A program made the position numbers and the translations under genes. Positions 18,557 to 26,521 of a DNA stretch of 64,000 bases are shown one piece after another. The DNA comes from Nitrospirota bacterium (GTDB lineage: Bacteria; Nitrospirota; Nitrospiria; Nitrospirales; Nitrospiraceae): NCBI GenBank assembly GCA_004296885.1, contig SCVN01000019.1, positions 90,085-154,084 of the forward strand, given 5' to 3'. Numbering within the stretch: position 1 is the stretch's first letter; each line of letters starts with the position of its first letter. Below the pieces are notes generated by a model. The model was not told where the DNA came from, ran no database searches, and was given only the letters and a program-made list of their open reading frames with translations.

Positions 18557-19585
18557 ATGCAGCCGAATCAACAGGAAGATCAGTTTCTGGAAGAAGTCAT
18601 CGGGCTCTTCGCTCTCGAAGGGCAGGAATGGCTGGAGCAGATCCGCGCAGCCCAAGCGGAATTAGAACAACACCCGCCTCCCGACGAGGTGAAGAAGCTC
18701 TGCGAGACAATCCGGCGGGCTTTGGCGAGTCTCGGCGGATCTGCAGCCACGGTCGAATTGACGGTTGTCGAGCAGATTGCGCATGGCCTGCTCGCGCTGG
18801 TCGAATCCCTCCAAGGCGACGCCTCTCCTGATGTCTCACCGTGTTGGAAGGCGCTGGGAGAGGGGCTCGACGCTCTGACGCAGGTACTCAGGGACTTGGC
18901 GGCGCGGGGATCGGCGGCGGCGGTCGGCCTGGAACCGATCCGGAGGCGGATTGAAGAAGCGCTGGTCCAGCCTGGGCCTTCGGGCCTGGCCGTTCCTTCT
19001 GCTGCGCCCCCTCTTGCCACAGCCACAGTCCTGTCCTCTCCGGCAGGTGGCGCGTCCGGCGTCATGCAAGCGCTCCTGGCCCTTCGGAAAACGCCGGACC
19101 TCCAATCCGGAACCAAGGATCGGGTGTTGGACCGGCTTCTGACCAGGTTGAAAAGCCAACTAGAAGGGGAAGTCACCGATCCGGATTCTGCGACGGTGCT
19201 GCGGGTTGTTGAGGAGATGGAGGGACAGGAACGAGCGTTCCTGAACACACTGCGGCAACTGTTGCCGCAGCTCATCGGGGGCCTGTCCGACATGAAATCG
19301 TTGGCGGGTGGCTCCTTGGTCTCCGACGAGCAGGTGAAGCAGTTGATCGAGACGGTGGAAGGTTTGAAGGACGCGGCCGCATCGGTTGGGGCGGTGCCGG
19401 TCGCCCAGTTCTGCGACGGACTGAAGATCTTCGTCGGAGTGCTGAGCCGTCGGCGTCTTGTCATTCCCCCGCAGCGGGTTGAGAAGGTGGAAGCGCGTCT
19501 GGGCGATGTGCAGCGGTGGACCGAACGCTGGTTCGAAACCGGCCGACTCGAGCGCGCGGCGATCCAGCAAACGGTGAGCCGATAG
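18557..19585 (+). CDS. Pseudo-HPt protein at the end of the chemosensory operon
   Basis: 342 residues, no signal peptide. Residues 7-95 follow the HPt helix pattern (FLEEVIGLFALEGQEWLEQI.. then ASLGGSAATVEL), but the phospho-accepting His of HTLKGSA is replaced by Ala (A57) and the Lys by Gly. A Pro/Ala linker and a helical C-terminal half with no recognised domain follow. The gene lies 49 bases after the receiver/coiled-coil gene and is the last of the operon. A non-phosphorylatable HPt could dock to the receiver or compete with CheA; this is inference. The start at ATG 18557 is supported by AAGGATGAGG upstream. Confidence 0.7.
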   Translation: MQPNQQEDQFLEEVIGLFALEGQEWLEQIRAAQAELEQHPPPDEVKKLCETIRRALASLGGSAATVELTVVEQIAHGLLALVESLQGDASPDVSPCWKALGEGLDALTQVLRDLAARGSAAAVGLEPIRRRIEEALVQPGPSGLAVPSAAPPLATATVLSSPAGGASGVMQALLALRKTPDLQSGTKDRVLDRLLTRLKSQLEGEVTDPDSATVLRVVEEMEGQERAFLNTLRQLLPQLIGGLSDMKSLAGGSLVSDEQVKQLIETVEGLKDAAASVGAVPVAQFCDGLKIFVGVLSRRRLVIPPQRVEKVEARLGDVQRWTERWFETGRLERAAIQQTVSR

Positions 19586-20157
19586 CCAGATTACCGTGTC
19601 GTTCACCCACAGGCGGACAATCCCAGCCAATCTGCTTAAAAAGCATGGCTCAACCCCTGTATCTTGTGGGCATAAATAAACGGCCAACAAGATTCACAAG
19701 CCCATGACAATACAATGGAATGATAGCCTAATATTTGTGCAGACTGCTGACCCTGCATGGTTACCGCCGGGCCAGAGCTTGATTCACAAGATTATCCCCA
19801 TGTCATCCACAATTTTTGTGGACAGGGGGACAGAGGTGGCAAGGACGCCGATGCCAGGGTCGCAATCGTAGCGCGCGGATTCTGCCATGGGGCCTTCGAA
19901 TGGCCGATGGAGCACAGTCTTTTGCGTCGACGACGGAGCAAGGCCTTGTGGGTGTGAGATTTTACAAGGTCGAAGATCGGAACAGCCGGTCTGACGAGGA
20001 GCGGCGAGGCAAGGTCCCCTCATGTCCGCGTCCAGCTTGCCGGAACGGGCCGGCCCTCTCTGCGCGGTATCGTGGAATAACCGGTTGCGATGGCGGCTTA
20101 CGAACCGCCGTCTTTGCGCATCGCGATCGTCTGAAGGGGTGAGCTGTAGCCAAGATC
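19586..20157. other. Long intergenic region with DnaA-box-like sites and direct repeats
   Basis: I see no convincing gene in these 572 bases; open frames here lack recognisable domains. The first 250 bases are AT-richer than the surroundings. GATTCACAAG occurs twice, exactly 90 bases apart (19691 and 19781). Immediately after the second copy come TTATCCCCA (19792), TCATCCACA (19803) and TGTGGACAG (19817), each close to the DnaA box TTATCCACA/TGTGGATAA; a perfect TGTGGATAA is at 20184 inside the next gene. A hairpin GATGGCGG/CCGCCGTC followed by TTT (20089-20115) could be a weak terminator or leader structure. It may be a regulatory or replication-related region; neither is proven. Confidence 0.4.
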
Positions 20158-20694
20158 ATGCCAAAACTTATTTCATCCAGACGTGTGGATAACGAAACAG
20201 ATCTGGCGAGGCAGTACGTCAAGACGCATATTCTCTTTCCGTCGGTGCTTCTGGGTTTCATTATGTTGCTGGCCGGAAGCGCCTCGCTCATCTACCAGTT
20301 CATGTTCGAGACCTACGGCTGGCAAACGTTTTTCGAGAGCACTGGCCTGCTGCTGCTGGGCGGATTGGTCGGATGGGGTCAAACGAAGTACCACCGATAC
20401 CTGCTCCGTGAGTACCCGGGGTATTTTGCCGGCCGGCTGAAGTCGTTTTCGAAGACCGGGCCCAAGCGGCCCAAGAAGGAGTCCGCCGCGCGACCGCCCG
20501 AACATCCGGGGCAGAACTACGTTCCCTGGCTGTACCTGGGCGGGGTGCTGGTGCTGGTCGGCGCCGCTGTGGTTAGTGCGGTCTTCGGCCATGTCTACTA
20601 TATGGCGGCGCTGCTGATGCCCTGGGCCGGGTTCTTTTGGGTGAAGATGTACGGCTGGCAGGGAGTGATTCCTCAGGGAGAAAGCAAACAGTAA
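20158..20694 (+). CDS. Conserved-type membrane protein of unknown function
   Basis: 178 residues with four predicted membrane helices in two pairs: about residues 38-58 and 66-82, then a basic KRPKKE loop, then 122-142 and 145-165. No signature of a known transporter or enzyme is visible. Start ATG 20158 has no strong Shine-Dalgarno. It stands alone, converging on lpxD with a gap of only 21 bases. I do not recognise the family; an inner-membrane location with the charged loop in the cytoplasm is the only supported inference. Confidence 0.7.
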   Translation: MPKLISSRRVDNETDLARQYVKTHILFPSVLLGFIMLLAGSASLIYQFMFETYGWQTFFESTGLLLLGGLVGWGQTKYHRYLLREYPGYFAGRLKSFSKTGPKRPKKESAARPPEHPGQNYVPWLYLGGVLVLVGAAVVSAVFGHVYYMAALLMPWAGFFWVKMYGWQGVIPQGESKQ

Positions 20695-20715
20695 AAAGGC
20701 AACGTGCACGGGCTT

Positions 20716-21795
20716 CTATTTTTTTATTTTCCCTCGCGCCTTTTTATTTGTGGGCTTGGCCGACTCCAAGGACCGAACACGTTGCTCCAGGTCGCGCACC
20801 TGCTGACGAAGTTCCGGTAGACGTGGAATGACCGCCTGGGCCTTGATGGCCGTTTCATGAGGCATGACCGGCGCTCCGGAGACGATCTGGTTCGACGTCA
20901 AGCTTCGGTTGACCCCAGAACGGGCCGCGATGAGCACCTGATCCCCGATTTCGATGTGGTCCGCCAGCCCCGCCTGTCCTCCGACGATCACGTGATGCCC
21001 CAGGACCGTGCTGCCGGCGATGCCGACCTGCGCGACCAGGATCGTGTCCTCTCCGATCGTCACGTTGTGGGCGATTTGCACGAGATTGTCCACTTTGGCG
21101 CCGCGTTTGACCAACGTTTGGCCGAAGGTGGCCCGATCCACCGTTACATTGGCGCCGAGTTCCACATCATCTTCGATTGTGACGCCGCCGAGTTGGGGAA
21201 TCTTGTGGTGGCGGCCTTCGTGCAGCACGTACCCGAACCCGTCGCTGCCGATCACCGTGCCGCTGTGGACAATGACCCGCTTGCCGATGCAACAGCCTTC
21301 CCGCAGGGTCACGTTGGGGTAGAGGATGGAGTCATCCCCTACGACCGAATCGTCTCCCACGAACACGCCCGGGTAGAGTGTGACACGGGAGCCGATCTTC
21401 GCTCGGTGGCCTAACGTCACAAAGGGCCAGATCGATGCATCTGGGCCGATCTGAACGTCCCGGCCTCGGCAGACCTGTTCGGCGATGCCGCGGGGTTGGT
21501 AGGGGGCGACAAAAAAACGCTGGAGGATGCGGGCAAAGGCATACTTCGGGCTGGGGACGACGATCTGGGGACGGGCCAGCTCCGGGAGCGGCCGGACCAC
21601 GACGAAGGCGGCGGCCTGCGAGGTCAGCGCAGCCTTGAGGTGTTTGTCTCCCTCCACGTAGGTCAGCTCGCCAGAGCCTGCCTGCTCCAAGCTGGAGGCG
21701 CCGATGATGAGCAGATCCGGTTGACCGATAAGCCGGCCCCCGACCGCCTCGCTGATCGCATCCAAACGAAGCCGCTGTGTAGGGGAGAGGGCCAT
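20716..21795 (-). CDS. lpxD: UDP-3-O-acylglucosamine N-acyltransferase LpxD
   Basis: Third step of lipid A synthesis, moving a 3-hydroxyacyl chain from ACP to UDP-3-O-acylglucosamine. 359 residues from ATG 21795, which sits 9 bases after GGAAAGG; ATG 21804 touches that site and is less likely. The N-terminal uridine-binding domain shows [14 protein letters not shown]; then comes the left-handed beta helix of hexapeptide repeats ([14 protein letters not shown].., [10 protein letters not shown] with the conserved [26 protein letters not shown] with the catalytic His). The C-terminal helix is Lys-rich. An ACP gene and fabF lie upstream in the same direction, a sensible supply of its acyl donor. 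It proves an LPS-type outer membrane. Confidence 0.96.
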   Translation of the reverse strand: MALSPTQRLRLDAISEAVGGRLIGQPDLLIIGASSLEQAGSGELTYVEGDKHLKAALTSQAAAFVVVRPLPELARPQIVVPSPKYAFARILQRFFVAPYQPRGIAEQVCRGRDVQIGPDASIWPFVTLGHRAKIGSRVTLYPGVFVGDDSVVGDDSILYPNVTLREGCCIGKRVIVHSGTVIGSDGFGYVLHEGRHHKIPQLGGVTIEDDVELGANVTVDRATFGQTLVKRGAKVDNLVQIAHNVTIGEDTILVAQVGIAGSTVLGHHVIVGGQAGLADHIEIGDQVLIAARSGVNRSLTSNQIVSGAPVMPHETAIKAQAVIPRLPELRQQVRDLEQRVRSLESAKPTNKKARGKIKK

Positions 21796-21813
21796 GGAAC
21801 GCATCCTTTCCGG

Positions 21814-22134
21814 TCAGCGCTTTTTCTTTTTCGCCGGCTTGGCGGCCGCTTGTTTGGGGGGCGGCTTGCGGGGCGCGGCTGGAGGCGCAGGCGCGAGCCT
21901 GTCCTCGACGTAGCCGGTCACGTCGGCGACGGTGACGAGCTTCTGCAGGTCACCGTCTGGAATCTGGATGTCGAAGGCTTCTTCGATCCGGAACAGGAGT
22001 TCGATGGTGGCCATGGAGTCCAAGCCCAGATCCTCGTGCAAGGCCTGGTCGGGTCTGATCGTCTGTACGTCCCGTTTCAAATAGTCGGCGAGTGCCTGGT
22101 GAATGCGTGGCGCAATAGCAGAAGAAGCTCCCAT
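21814..22134 (-). CDS. Acyl carrier protein with an Ala/Pro/Lys-rich tail
   Basis: 106 residues. Residues 8-80 form an ACP: IHQALADYLKRDVQTIRPDQALHEDLGLDSMATIELLFRIEEAF in outline, with the phosphopantetheine Ser in DLGLDSMA (about residue 40). Standard ACPs end near residue 78; this one continues with about 25 residues of APPAAPRKPPP then KKKKR. The basic tail is unusual for a highly acidic protein family. The gene sits between lpxD and fabF, so it probably serves a dedicated fatty-acid or lipid A acyl supply rather than being the only ACP of the cell. The Shine-Dalgarno lies in the short gap after fabF. Confidence 0.9.
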   Translation of the reverse strand: MGASSAIAPRIHQALADYLKRDVQTIRPDQALHEDLGLDSMATIELLFRIEEAFDIQIPDGDLQKLVTVADVTGYVEDRLAPAPPAAPRKPPPKQAAAKPAKKKKR

Positions 22135-22182
22135 ACTGAATCCTTTACGAAAGAGTGTGCCTGAGGGGCCGGCGCGCGCCGC

Positions 22183-23436
22183 TCAGACAAAGCGTTTCAA
22201 GACCAGCGCGGCGTTGTTGCTGCCGAACCCGAATGCATTGAGCAGGGCCACCCTGAGAGGCCGCTCTTGTGTGTTCCGTGAGATCCCAGCCAGGGCGCAA
22301 GCCGGGTCCGGGTCCTCGTAATTCGCGGTCGGATGCACCTGCCCCGTTTCCAACGCCAAGGAAGAAGCAATGGCACCCATGGCGCCGGCTGCGCCGAGGG
22401 TATGTCCGATCAAGGACTTGGAGGCGTTGATCAGGATCCGCTCCGCACGCGACTTGAACAAGCGTCGAATAGCTTTCGCTTCGACTGCGTCCCCGATCGG
22501 GGTCGAGGTGGCATGGGCGTTGATGTAGTCCACCTGTGCCGTGGTGACCTCCGCATCGTCCAGGGCCAGCTTCATGGTGGCGGCGACGTCCGTCCCGTCC
22601 TCGCGCGGGATGACCATGTGGTAGGCCTCGCTGGTGGCTGCGTACCCGGCCACTTCCGCATAGATCCTGGCCTTGCGTTTCTTGGCATGGGCCAAGCTCT
22701 CCAGAATCAGGGCGCCCGCCCCTTCGCCCATGACGAAGCCGTCACGAGCATTGTCGAAGGGCCGCGAGGCCCGTTCCGGCTCCTCGTTGAAGCCGGTGGA
22801 GAGGACCCGCAGCGAACAGAATCCGGCGAAGACCAACGGGGTGATGCTGGCGTCGGCGCCGGCCGTGATGATCACGTCGGCTTGGCCGGATCGGATACAG
22901 GTCAGGGCCTGGCCGAGCGCATGGGCGCTGGAGGAGCAGGCGGTCGAGATGGTCAGGTTGGGGCCTTTGGCTCCGTGCGCCATAGCCACGATGCCGGAGG
23001 CCGAGTTCAAGGTGATCGCCGGGATGAAGTTGGGATGCACCCGGTTGGGTTTCAGACTCTGGTACAGCTGGGTGATCTCGCGTTCGCCCATGACCATGCC
23101 GCCCATGCCGGCGCCCACGATGACTCCGACCCGGTGGGGTGGTTCCCGGTCCATGCGCAGGCCTGAATCGGTCAGAGCCTCCTGCGTGGCCACCAGGGCA
23201 AATTGGGCGTACCGATCCACGCGGTCCGGATTGACGGACGGTGGAAACTGCGCCGACTCGAAGCCGGTCACCTGGCCGGCCACCCGGCAGCGATAGGCGT
23301 CCAACGGCAAGTCGCCGAACGGCTTGATCGCGGTGATGCCCGAGCGCCCTTCCAGCGCCGCTTTCCAAAAGGTGGGGACTCCGATGCCGATCGGGGACAC
23401 CACGCCCAGTCCAGTCACGACGACTCTCGTTTTCAT
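22183..23436 (-). CDS. fabF: Beta-ketoacyl-ACP synthase II (FabF-like)
   Basis: Condensing enzyme elongating acyl-ACP with malonyl-ACP. 417 residues from ATG 23436 (MKTRVVVTGLGVVSP, the usual FabF start); an upstream in-frame ATG at 23463 would add 9 residues. Catalytic triad: C167 in STACSSS, His in NAHATSTPIGD near 305, and His in SLIGHTLGAAG near 342; FGFGSNNAALVL closes the fold. It lies upstream of the tailed ACP and lpxD in one leftward set, and downstream of lptF-lptG after a gap of about 100 bases that could hold a promoter. Confidence 0.94.
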   Translation of the reverse strand: MKTRVVVTGLGVVSPIGIGVPTFWKAALEGRSGITAIKPFGDLPLDAYRCRVAGQVTGFESAQFPPSVNPDRVDRYAQFALVATQEALTDSGLRMDREPPHRVGVIVGAGMGGMVMGEREITQLYQSLKPNRVHPNFIPAITLNSASGIVAMAHGAKGPNLTISTACSSSAHALGQALTCIRSGQADVIITAGADASITPLVFAGFCSLRVLSTGFNEEPERASRPFDNARDGFVMGEGAGALILESLAHAKKRKARIYAEVAGYAATSEAYHMVIPREDGTDVAATMKLALDDAEVTTAQVDYINAHATSTPIGDAVEAKAIRRLFKSRAERILINASKSLIGHTLGAAGAMGAIASSLALETGQVHPTANYEDPDPACALAGISRNTQERPLRVALLNAFGFGSNNAALVLKRFV

Positions 23437-23541
23437 CGAAGTCCTGCGCCGCATGTCGTGCAAATGATCACAGCGGTTCTTTTACTCTATGGCCTAGGCA
23501 CAGTCAACCGGCGGTCCGATTGCCGGCAGGACGTCGGACCG

Positions 23542-24633
23542 TTACTGCCGGACTTTCAACAGCAGATACCCGCCGAAGGAAAGAAACAATAGGTTGGCCA
23601 TCCACCCGGCCAACAGCGGGGCCATGGCCCCGCTGCGCCCCAAGGCGATCGAGACCGAGTGCGTGGTCCAATACAGAAACCCGATGGCGAGTGCCTGGCC
23701 GATCCCCACGGCCATCCCGCTCCCGCGCACGCCGCTCCGCCTGAGGCTCAAGGCGATCCCCACGATGGCCATGATCAGGCAGACGAAGGGAAAGGCCACG
23801 CGTCCGTGGTAATCGGTCAGCATCCTCGAAAAGCTGTACCCGTCCCGGCGCAGCCGTTCAACGTAGGCGTTGAGCGCGGGCAGGGTCATTTCGTCCGATT
23901 CCACCTTCGCCCAGGTGCTGAAGTCCTCCGGAGTCTGGGACATCTCGATCGGTCTGGTGCGAAACCGCTCGACGGTGAACCGTCCGTCCGGTGAGAGGGT
24001 CCGTTGCACGCCATCGGTCAGGACCCAGCCTTGCTCTCCGTAGCGGATGGCCTTTGCTTCGATGATGTCGGTCAGTCGAAAGTCCGGCGCCAGGCGGTAG
24101 AGGTTGACGCCTCGCAGCGTGTTGCCGTCCGGTTCCACCATCTCGATGTTGAGGAGCGTTCGGTTGCCGGCCTGGATCCAGGGCCGGTCGGCTTTGAATG
24201 TGGCGAGGCCGCTTCGTTTTTCGATCAAAGCGGTCTTGATGTACTCGGCCTTGGCGGTCGCGAACGGCATGATCAGGGCGCTGAGGCTGAGCAACGTGAG
24301 CGAGAGCAGAAATGCGACGGCGATGAAGGGGGCGGCGATGCGATACAGGCTGATGCCGCAACTGCGCATCGCGGTGATTTCGTGGGTGCGAGACAACACG
24401 CCCAACGCCAAGAGGGTGGCCATGAGGACGCCGAGCGGCGCGATTTGAAAAGCAATCCCTGGGGTGCGGCAGAGAAAATACCAGAGGATGGCCAATAATT
24501 CCGCGTCGTACCGGATGAACTTGCGGACCTTCTCGAAAAAGTCCACCACGAGGTAAACGGTCATCAGGCCGGCAAAGCACATGGCAAAGACTTTGCTGTA
24601 CTCGGATACCATATAACGAAAGAGAATTGTCAT
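23542..24633 (-). CDS. lptG: LPS export permease subunit LptG
   Basis: With LptF and the ATPase LptB it extracts LPS from the inner membrane. 363 residues from ATG 24633, which begins 18 bases after the lptF stop region; the longer open frame would overlap lptF. Six transmembrane helices (three near the N-terminus, three near the C-terminus) flank a periplasmic beta-jellyroll. Family cues: LGVLSRTHEITAMRSCGISLYRI near residue 75, and FPFVCLIMAIVGIALSLR then GQALAIGFLYW near the end. Genes for LptA, LptB and LptC are not in the window. Confidence 0.93.
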   Translation of the reverse strand: MTILFRYMVSEYSKVFAMCFAGLMTVYLVVDFFEKVRKFIRYDAELLAILWYFLCRTPGIAFQIAPLGVLMATLLALGVLSRTHEITAMRSCGISLYRIAAPFIAVAFLLSLTLLSLSALIMPFATAKAEYIKTALIEKRSGLATFKADRPWIQAGNRTLLNIEMVEPDGNTLRGVNLYRLAPDFRLTDIIEAKAIRYGEQGWVLTDGVQRTLSPDGRFTVERFRTRPIEMSQTPEDFSTWAKVESDEMTLPALNAYVERLRRDGYSFSRMLTDYHGRVAFPFVCLIMAIVGIALSLRRSGVRGSGMAVGIGQALAIGFLYWTTHSVSIALGRSGAMAPLLAGWMANLLFLSFGGYLLLKVRQ

Positions 24634-24650
24634 CGGGGTGCCGGCGCCGG

Positions 24651-25772
24651 TTATCGTTGATTCACGCGATGGAACAGGACGAGCCCGAGGACAAGGAACA
24701 CCCCGTTGGGCGCCCAAGCTCCCGCAAAGGGGGGCAAGATCAGAGTTGTCACGAAGAACTCGCAGAGCACGTTCAAGACGTAGTAAACGATGACGATCAT
24801 GACCCCGACTGCAAAGCCACCCACGCGGCCGGACCGTTTGGACACGATGCCTACGGGCACGCCCAACATCCCGAAGATGAGCGAGGCGGTGGGGAAAGCC
24901 AGATCCTTGTAGGATTCCATCAGGCGGCGTAGGGCGCCGGTGTCGGTCCAGTTCGTGTCGTTCAACTTCTGAAGAACCGCCTCACGGGAGGGCCGTTCCT
25001 CTGTCGAGGTGTAGAGGCTTTGGTCCAGGCTGACCCGCAAGTCGTAGGATGAAAACGACACTTGGTGGTATTGCTCCAAATCGTGAGGGCGGCTGTGAAT
25101 GGTTCCGTTGAGCAGCCGGATGCCCACGTGATTGTTCCCTGTCTCGTTCAGAAGGGTATAGTTGCTCGCGACGATGATCTTGGCTTCGGCAGGGGTGCGC
25201 TCGTCGGAGATGAAAATGCTCCGATCGTAGGCGCCTCCCTGGCTGTCGGAGACGTACATCACCATGTTGGGCACCGGCTCGTTGAACACTCCCTTGTCCA
25301 GGGCCAGCGTCAGTTGGTCCCGCAGCAGGTTCAAGGCCAGCTTCTTGAGCGAGATGCTGGTCCAGGGCTGTCCCCATTGCGACAACACGAGCGTCAGAAC
25401 GAACACAAGGGAGGAAAAGACGAGGACCGGCGCCGAGAGGCGGACCAGGCTCAGCCCCGCCGCGCGCATCGCGACCAGTTCCTTGTCATAGGACAACCGG
25501 CTGAAGGCGGTAATCGAGGCAATGATGCCGGCTATGGGGAGGGTCAGGACCAAGAACGAGGGCAGGAGATGGAGAAAGACCTTGAAAACGGCCGAAAACC
25601 CGACGCCTTTCGAGACCAGGAGCTCGACGAGGCGGAGCAATTCTTTCGTCAGCATCACAAAGCAGAGGGCCAGGAGGCTGATGCAGAAGGGGGGGAGCAG
25701 TTCTGCGAAGATGTACCGATCCAGGAGCTTAGGCAAGCCAACCTCTGTGGGGGGTAGCCCTTCGGAGGCCAC
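24651..25772 (-). CDS. lptF: LPS export permease subunit LptF
   Basis: 373 residues with the same YjgP/YjgQ architecture as LptG: helices at about 25-45, 60-85 and 105-125, a periplasmic jellyroll, and three C-terminal helices. Cues are LLDRYIFAELLPPF, AFSRLSYDKELVAMRAAGLSLVRLS, and FPTASLIFGMLGVPVGIVSKRSGR. It is the first gene of the leftward lptF-lptG pair; a 314-base divergent region to the cold-shock gene should carry its promoter. LptF/LptG are envelope genes consistent with lpxD downstream. Confidence 0.93.
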   Translation of the reverse strand: MASEGLPPTEVGLPKLLDRYIFAELLPPFCISLLALCFVMLTKELLRLVELLVSKGVGFSAVFKVFLHLLPSFLVLTLPIAGIIASITAFSRLSYDKELVAMRAAGLSLVRLSAPVLVFSSLVFVLTLVLSQWGQPWTSISLKKLALNLLRDQLTLALDKGVFNEPVPNMVMYVSDSQGGAYDRSIFISDERTPAEAKIIVASNYTLLNETGNNHVGIRLLNGTIHSRPHDLEQYHQVSFSSYDLRVSLDQSLYTSTEERPSREAVLQKLNDTNWTDTGALRRLMESYKDLAFPTASLIFGMLGVPVGIVSKRSGRVGGFAVGVMIVIVYYVLNVLCEFFVTTLILPPFAGAWAPNGVFLVLGLVLFHRVNQR

Positions 25773-25879
25773 AATATAACGGATTTTCGAGGACTTGTAA
25801 ATATTTCACGGACGAACCGTAGTAAGCAGATGCCGGTGTCGGCGAGGGGCTGCCACAAGTCTGTGCGAGAAAGAATCGC

Positions 25880-25907
25880 TTGACAAGCCAGGAGGCCTAT
25901 GTTAAAT
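25880..25907 (+). promoter_or_regulatory. Candidate sigma70 promoter upstream of the cold-shock leader
   Basis: Perfect -35 TTGACA (25880-25885), 16 bases, then TTAAAT (25902-25907), a 4/6 match to TATAAT. The expected RNA start near 25914 gives a leader of about 170 bases before the GTG at 26087, typical of cold-shock mRNAs. An intrinsic terminator lies inside this leader. Confidence 0.55.
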
Positions 25908-25960
25908 GCTGCGCCGTTCGCGGGATTTGGTCATGGACTCTATGCTTTTGTAGTTGAGCG

Positions 25961-25998
25961 CCGCAGAGGGTTTGTGCCTTCTGCGGTCTTTTTTTATT
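25961..25998 (+). terminator. Intrinsic terminator within the cold-shock leader (or end of a small RNA)
   Basis: CCGCAGAGGG (25961-25970) pairs with CCTTCTGCGG (25977-25986) with one G-U pair and a 6-base loop, followed by TCTTTTTTTATT. The only rightward promoter seen is 80 bases upstream, so it ends either an RNA of about 80 nucleotides or acts as an attenuator for the downstream gene. Confidence 0.7.
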
Positions 25999-26086
25999 CG
26001 TGGTTTGGCAAAGGGTTCACGGGCCGGATCGTTCAGCCTCCTGGGTGTCATCAGGCCTGAGGGGCAGTACAGGAAAGGAGGAGCGT

Positions 26087-26293
26087 GTGAGAAGTAAGGG
26101 TACAGTGAAATGGTTCAATGATCGCAAGGGGTTCGGATTCATCCGACTGGAGAGCGGAGAGGATGTCTTCGTGCATTACTCGGCGCTGCAAGGTGATGGA
26201 TTCAAGACGTTAAAAGAAGGCGAGAACGTGGAATTCGATATCGTCCAAGGAGCCAAAGGCCCGCAAGCAGCCAACGTGCTGAAGATGGTGTAG
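26087..26293 (+). CDS. Cold-shock domain protein (CspA family)
   Basis: 68 residues, one S1-like cold-shock domain: [17 protein letters not shown] contains RNP1 (KGFGFI) and [10 protein letters not shown] contains RNP2. It binds single-stranded RNA and DNA as a chaperone. GTG 26087 is chosen because GGAAAGGAGGAG lies just upstream and the protein then starts at the family's normal position; the longer open frame from 26000 adds unrelated sequence. The terminator hairpin in the leader suggests control at the RNA level, as in other csp genes. A second terminator follows the gene. Confidence 0.93.
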   Translation: MRSKGTVKWFNDRKGFGFIRLESGEDVFVHYSALQGDGFKTLKEGENVEFDIVQGAKGPQAANVLKMV

Positions 26294-26351
26294 CGGCGCC
26301 GCTGGCCCGCCAAGGAGCGGGTCTGATCTATCAAGTTAGGCGAGTTACTGG

Positions 26352-26388
26352 AAGGGCCCTCGGCTCCGAGCTGTGGGCCCTTTCATTT
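26352..26388 (+). terminator. Intrinsic terminator after the cold-shock gene
   Basis: AAGGGCCC (26352-26359) pairs perfectly with GGGCCCTT (26375-26382) around a 15-base loop, which itself contains CTCGG/CCGAG. The following tract TTTCATTT is moderately U-rich. It lies 59 bases after the stop codon. Confidence 0.75.
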
Positions 26389-26521
26389 GGGTGGTTCTTC
26401 CGCCGGCGCTATCCCCGACAGGCCTACGTTGTTCCACTTGCTGGTGAGGCCGTTCAGGGCCACGCTTTCTTGACAACCCCCTAGTGACCTGATACGGTTC
26501 AACGTCCTGTCGGAGGGGCTT

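Larger units (their letters stand above)
25773..26086. other. Divergent regulatory region between lptF and the cold-shock gene
   Basis: No open frame of interest. It holds the rightward promoter and hairpin terminator listed separately and, presumably, the leftward lptF promoter, which I could not place with confidence. The rightward RNA from 25880 would reach the cold-shock start only by reading through the terminator. Confidence 0.5.

Noticed and set aside
19757..20142. Small plus-strand frames in the gap before the membrane protein
   Set aside because: Composition is irregular, starts lack ribosome sites, and they overlap the hairpin and DnaA-box-like sites.
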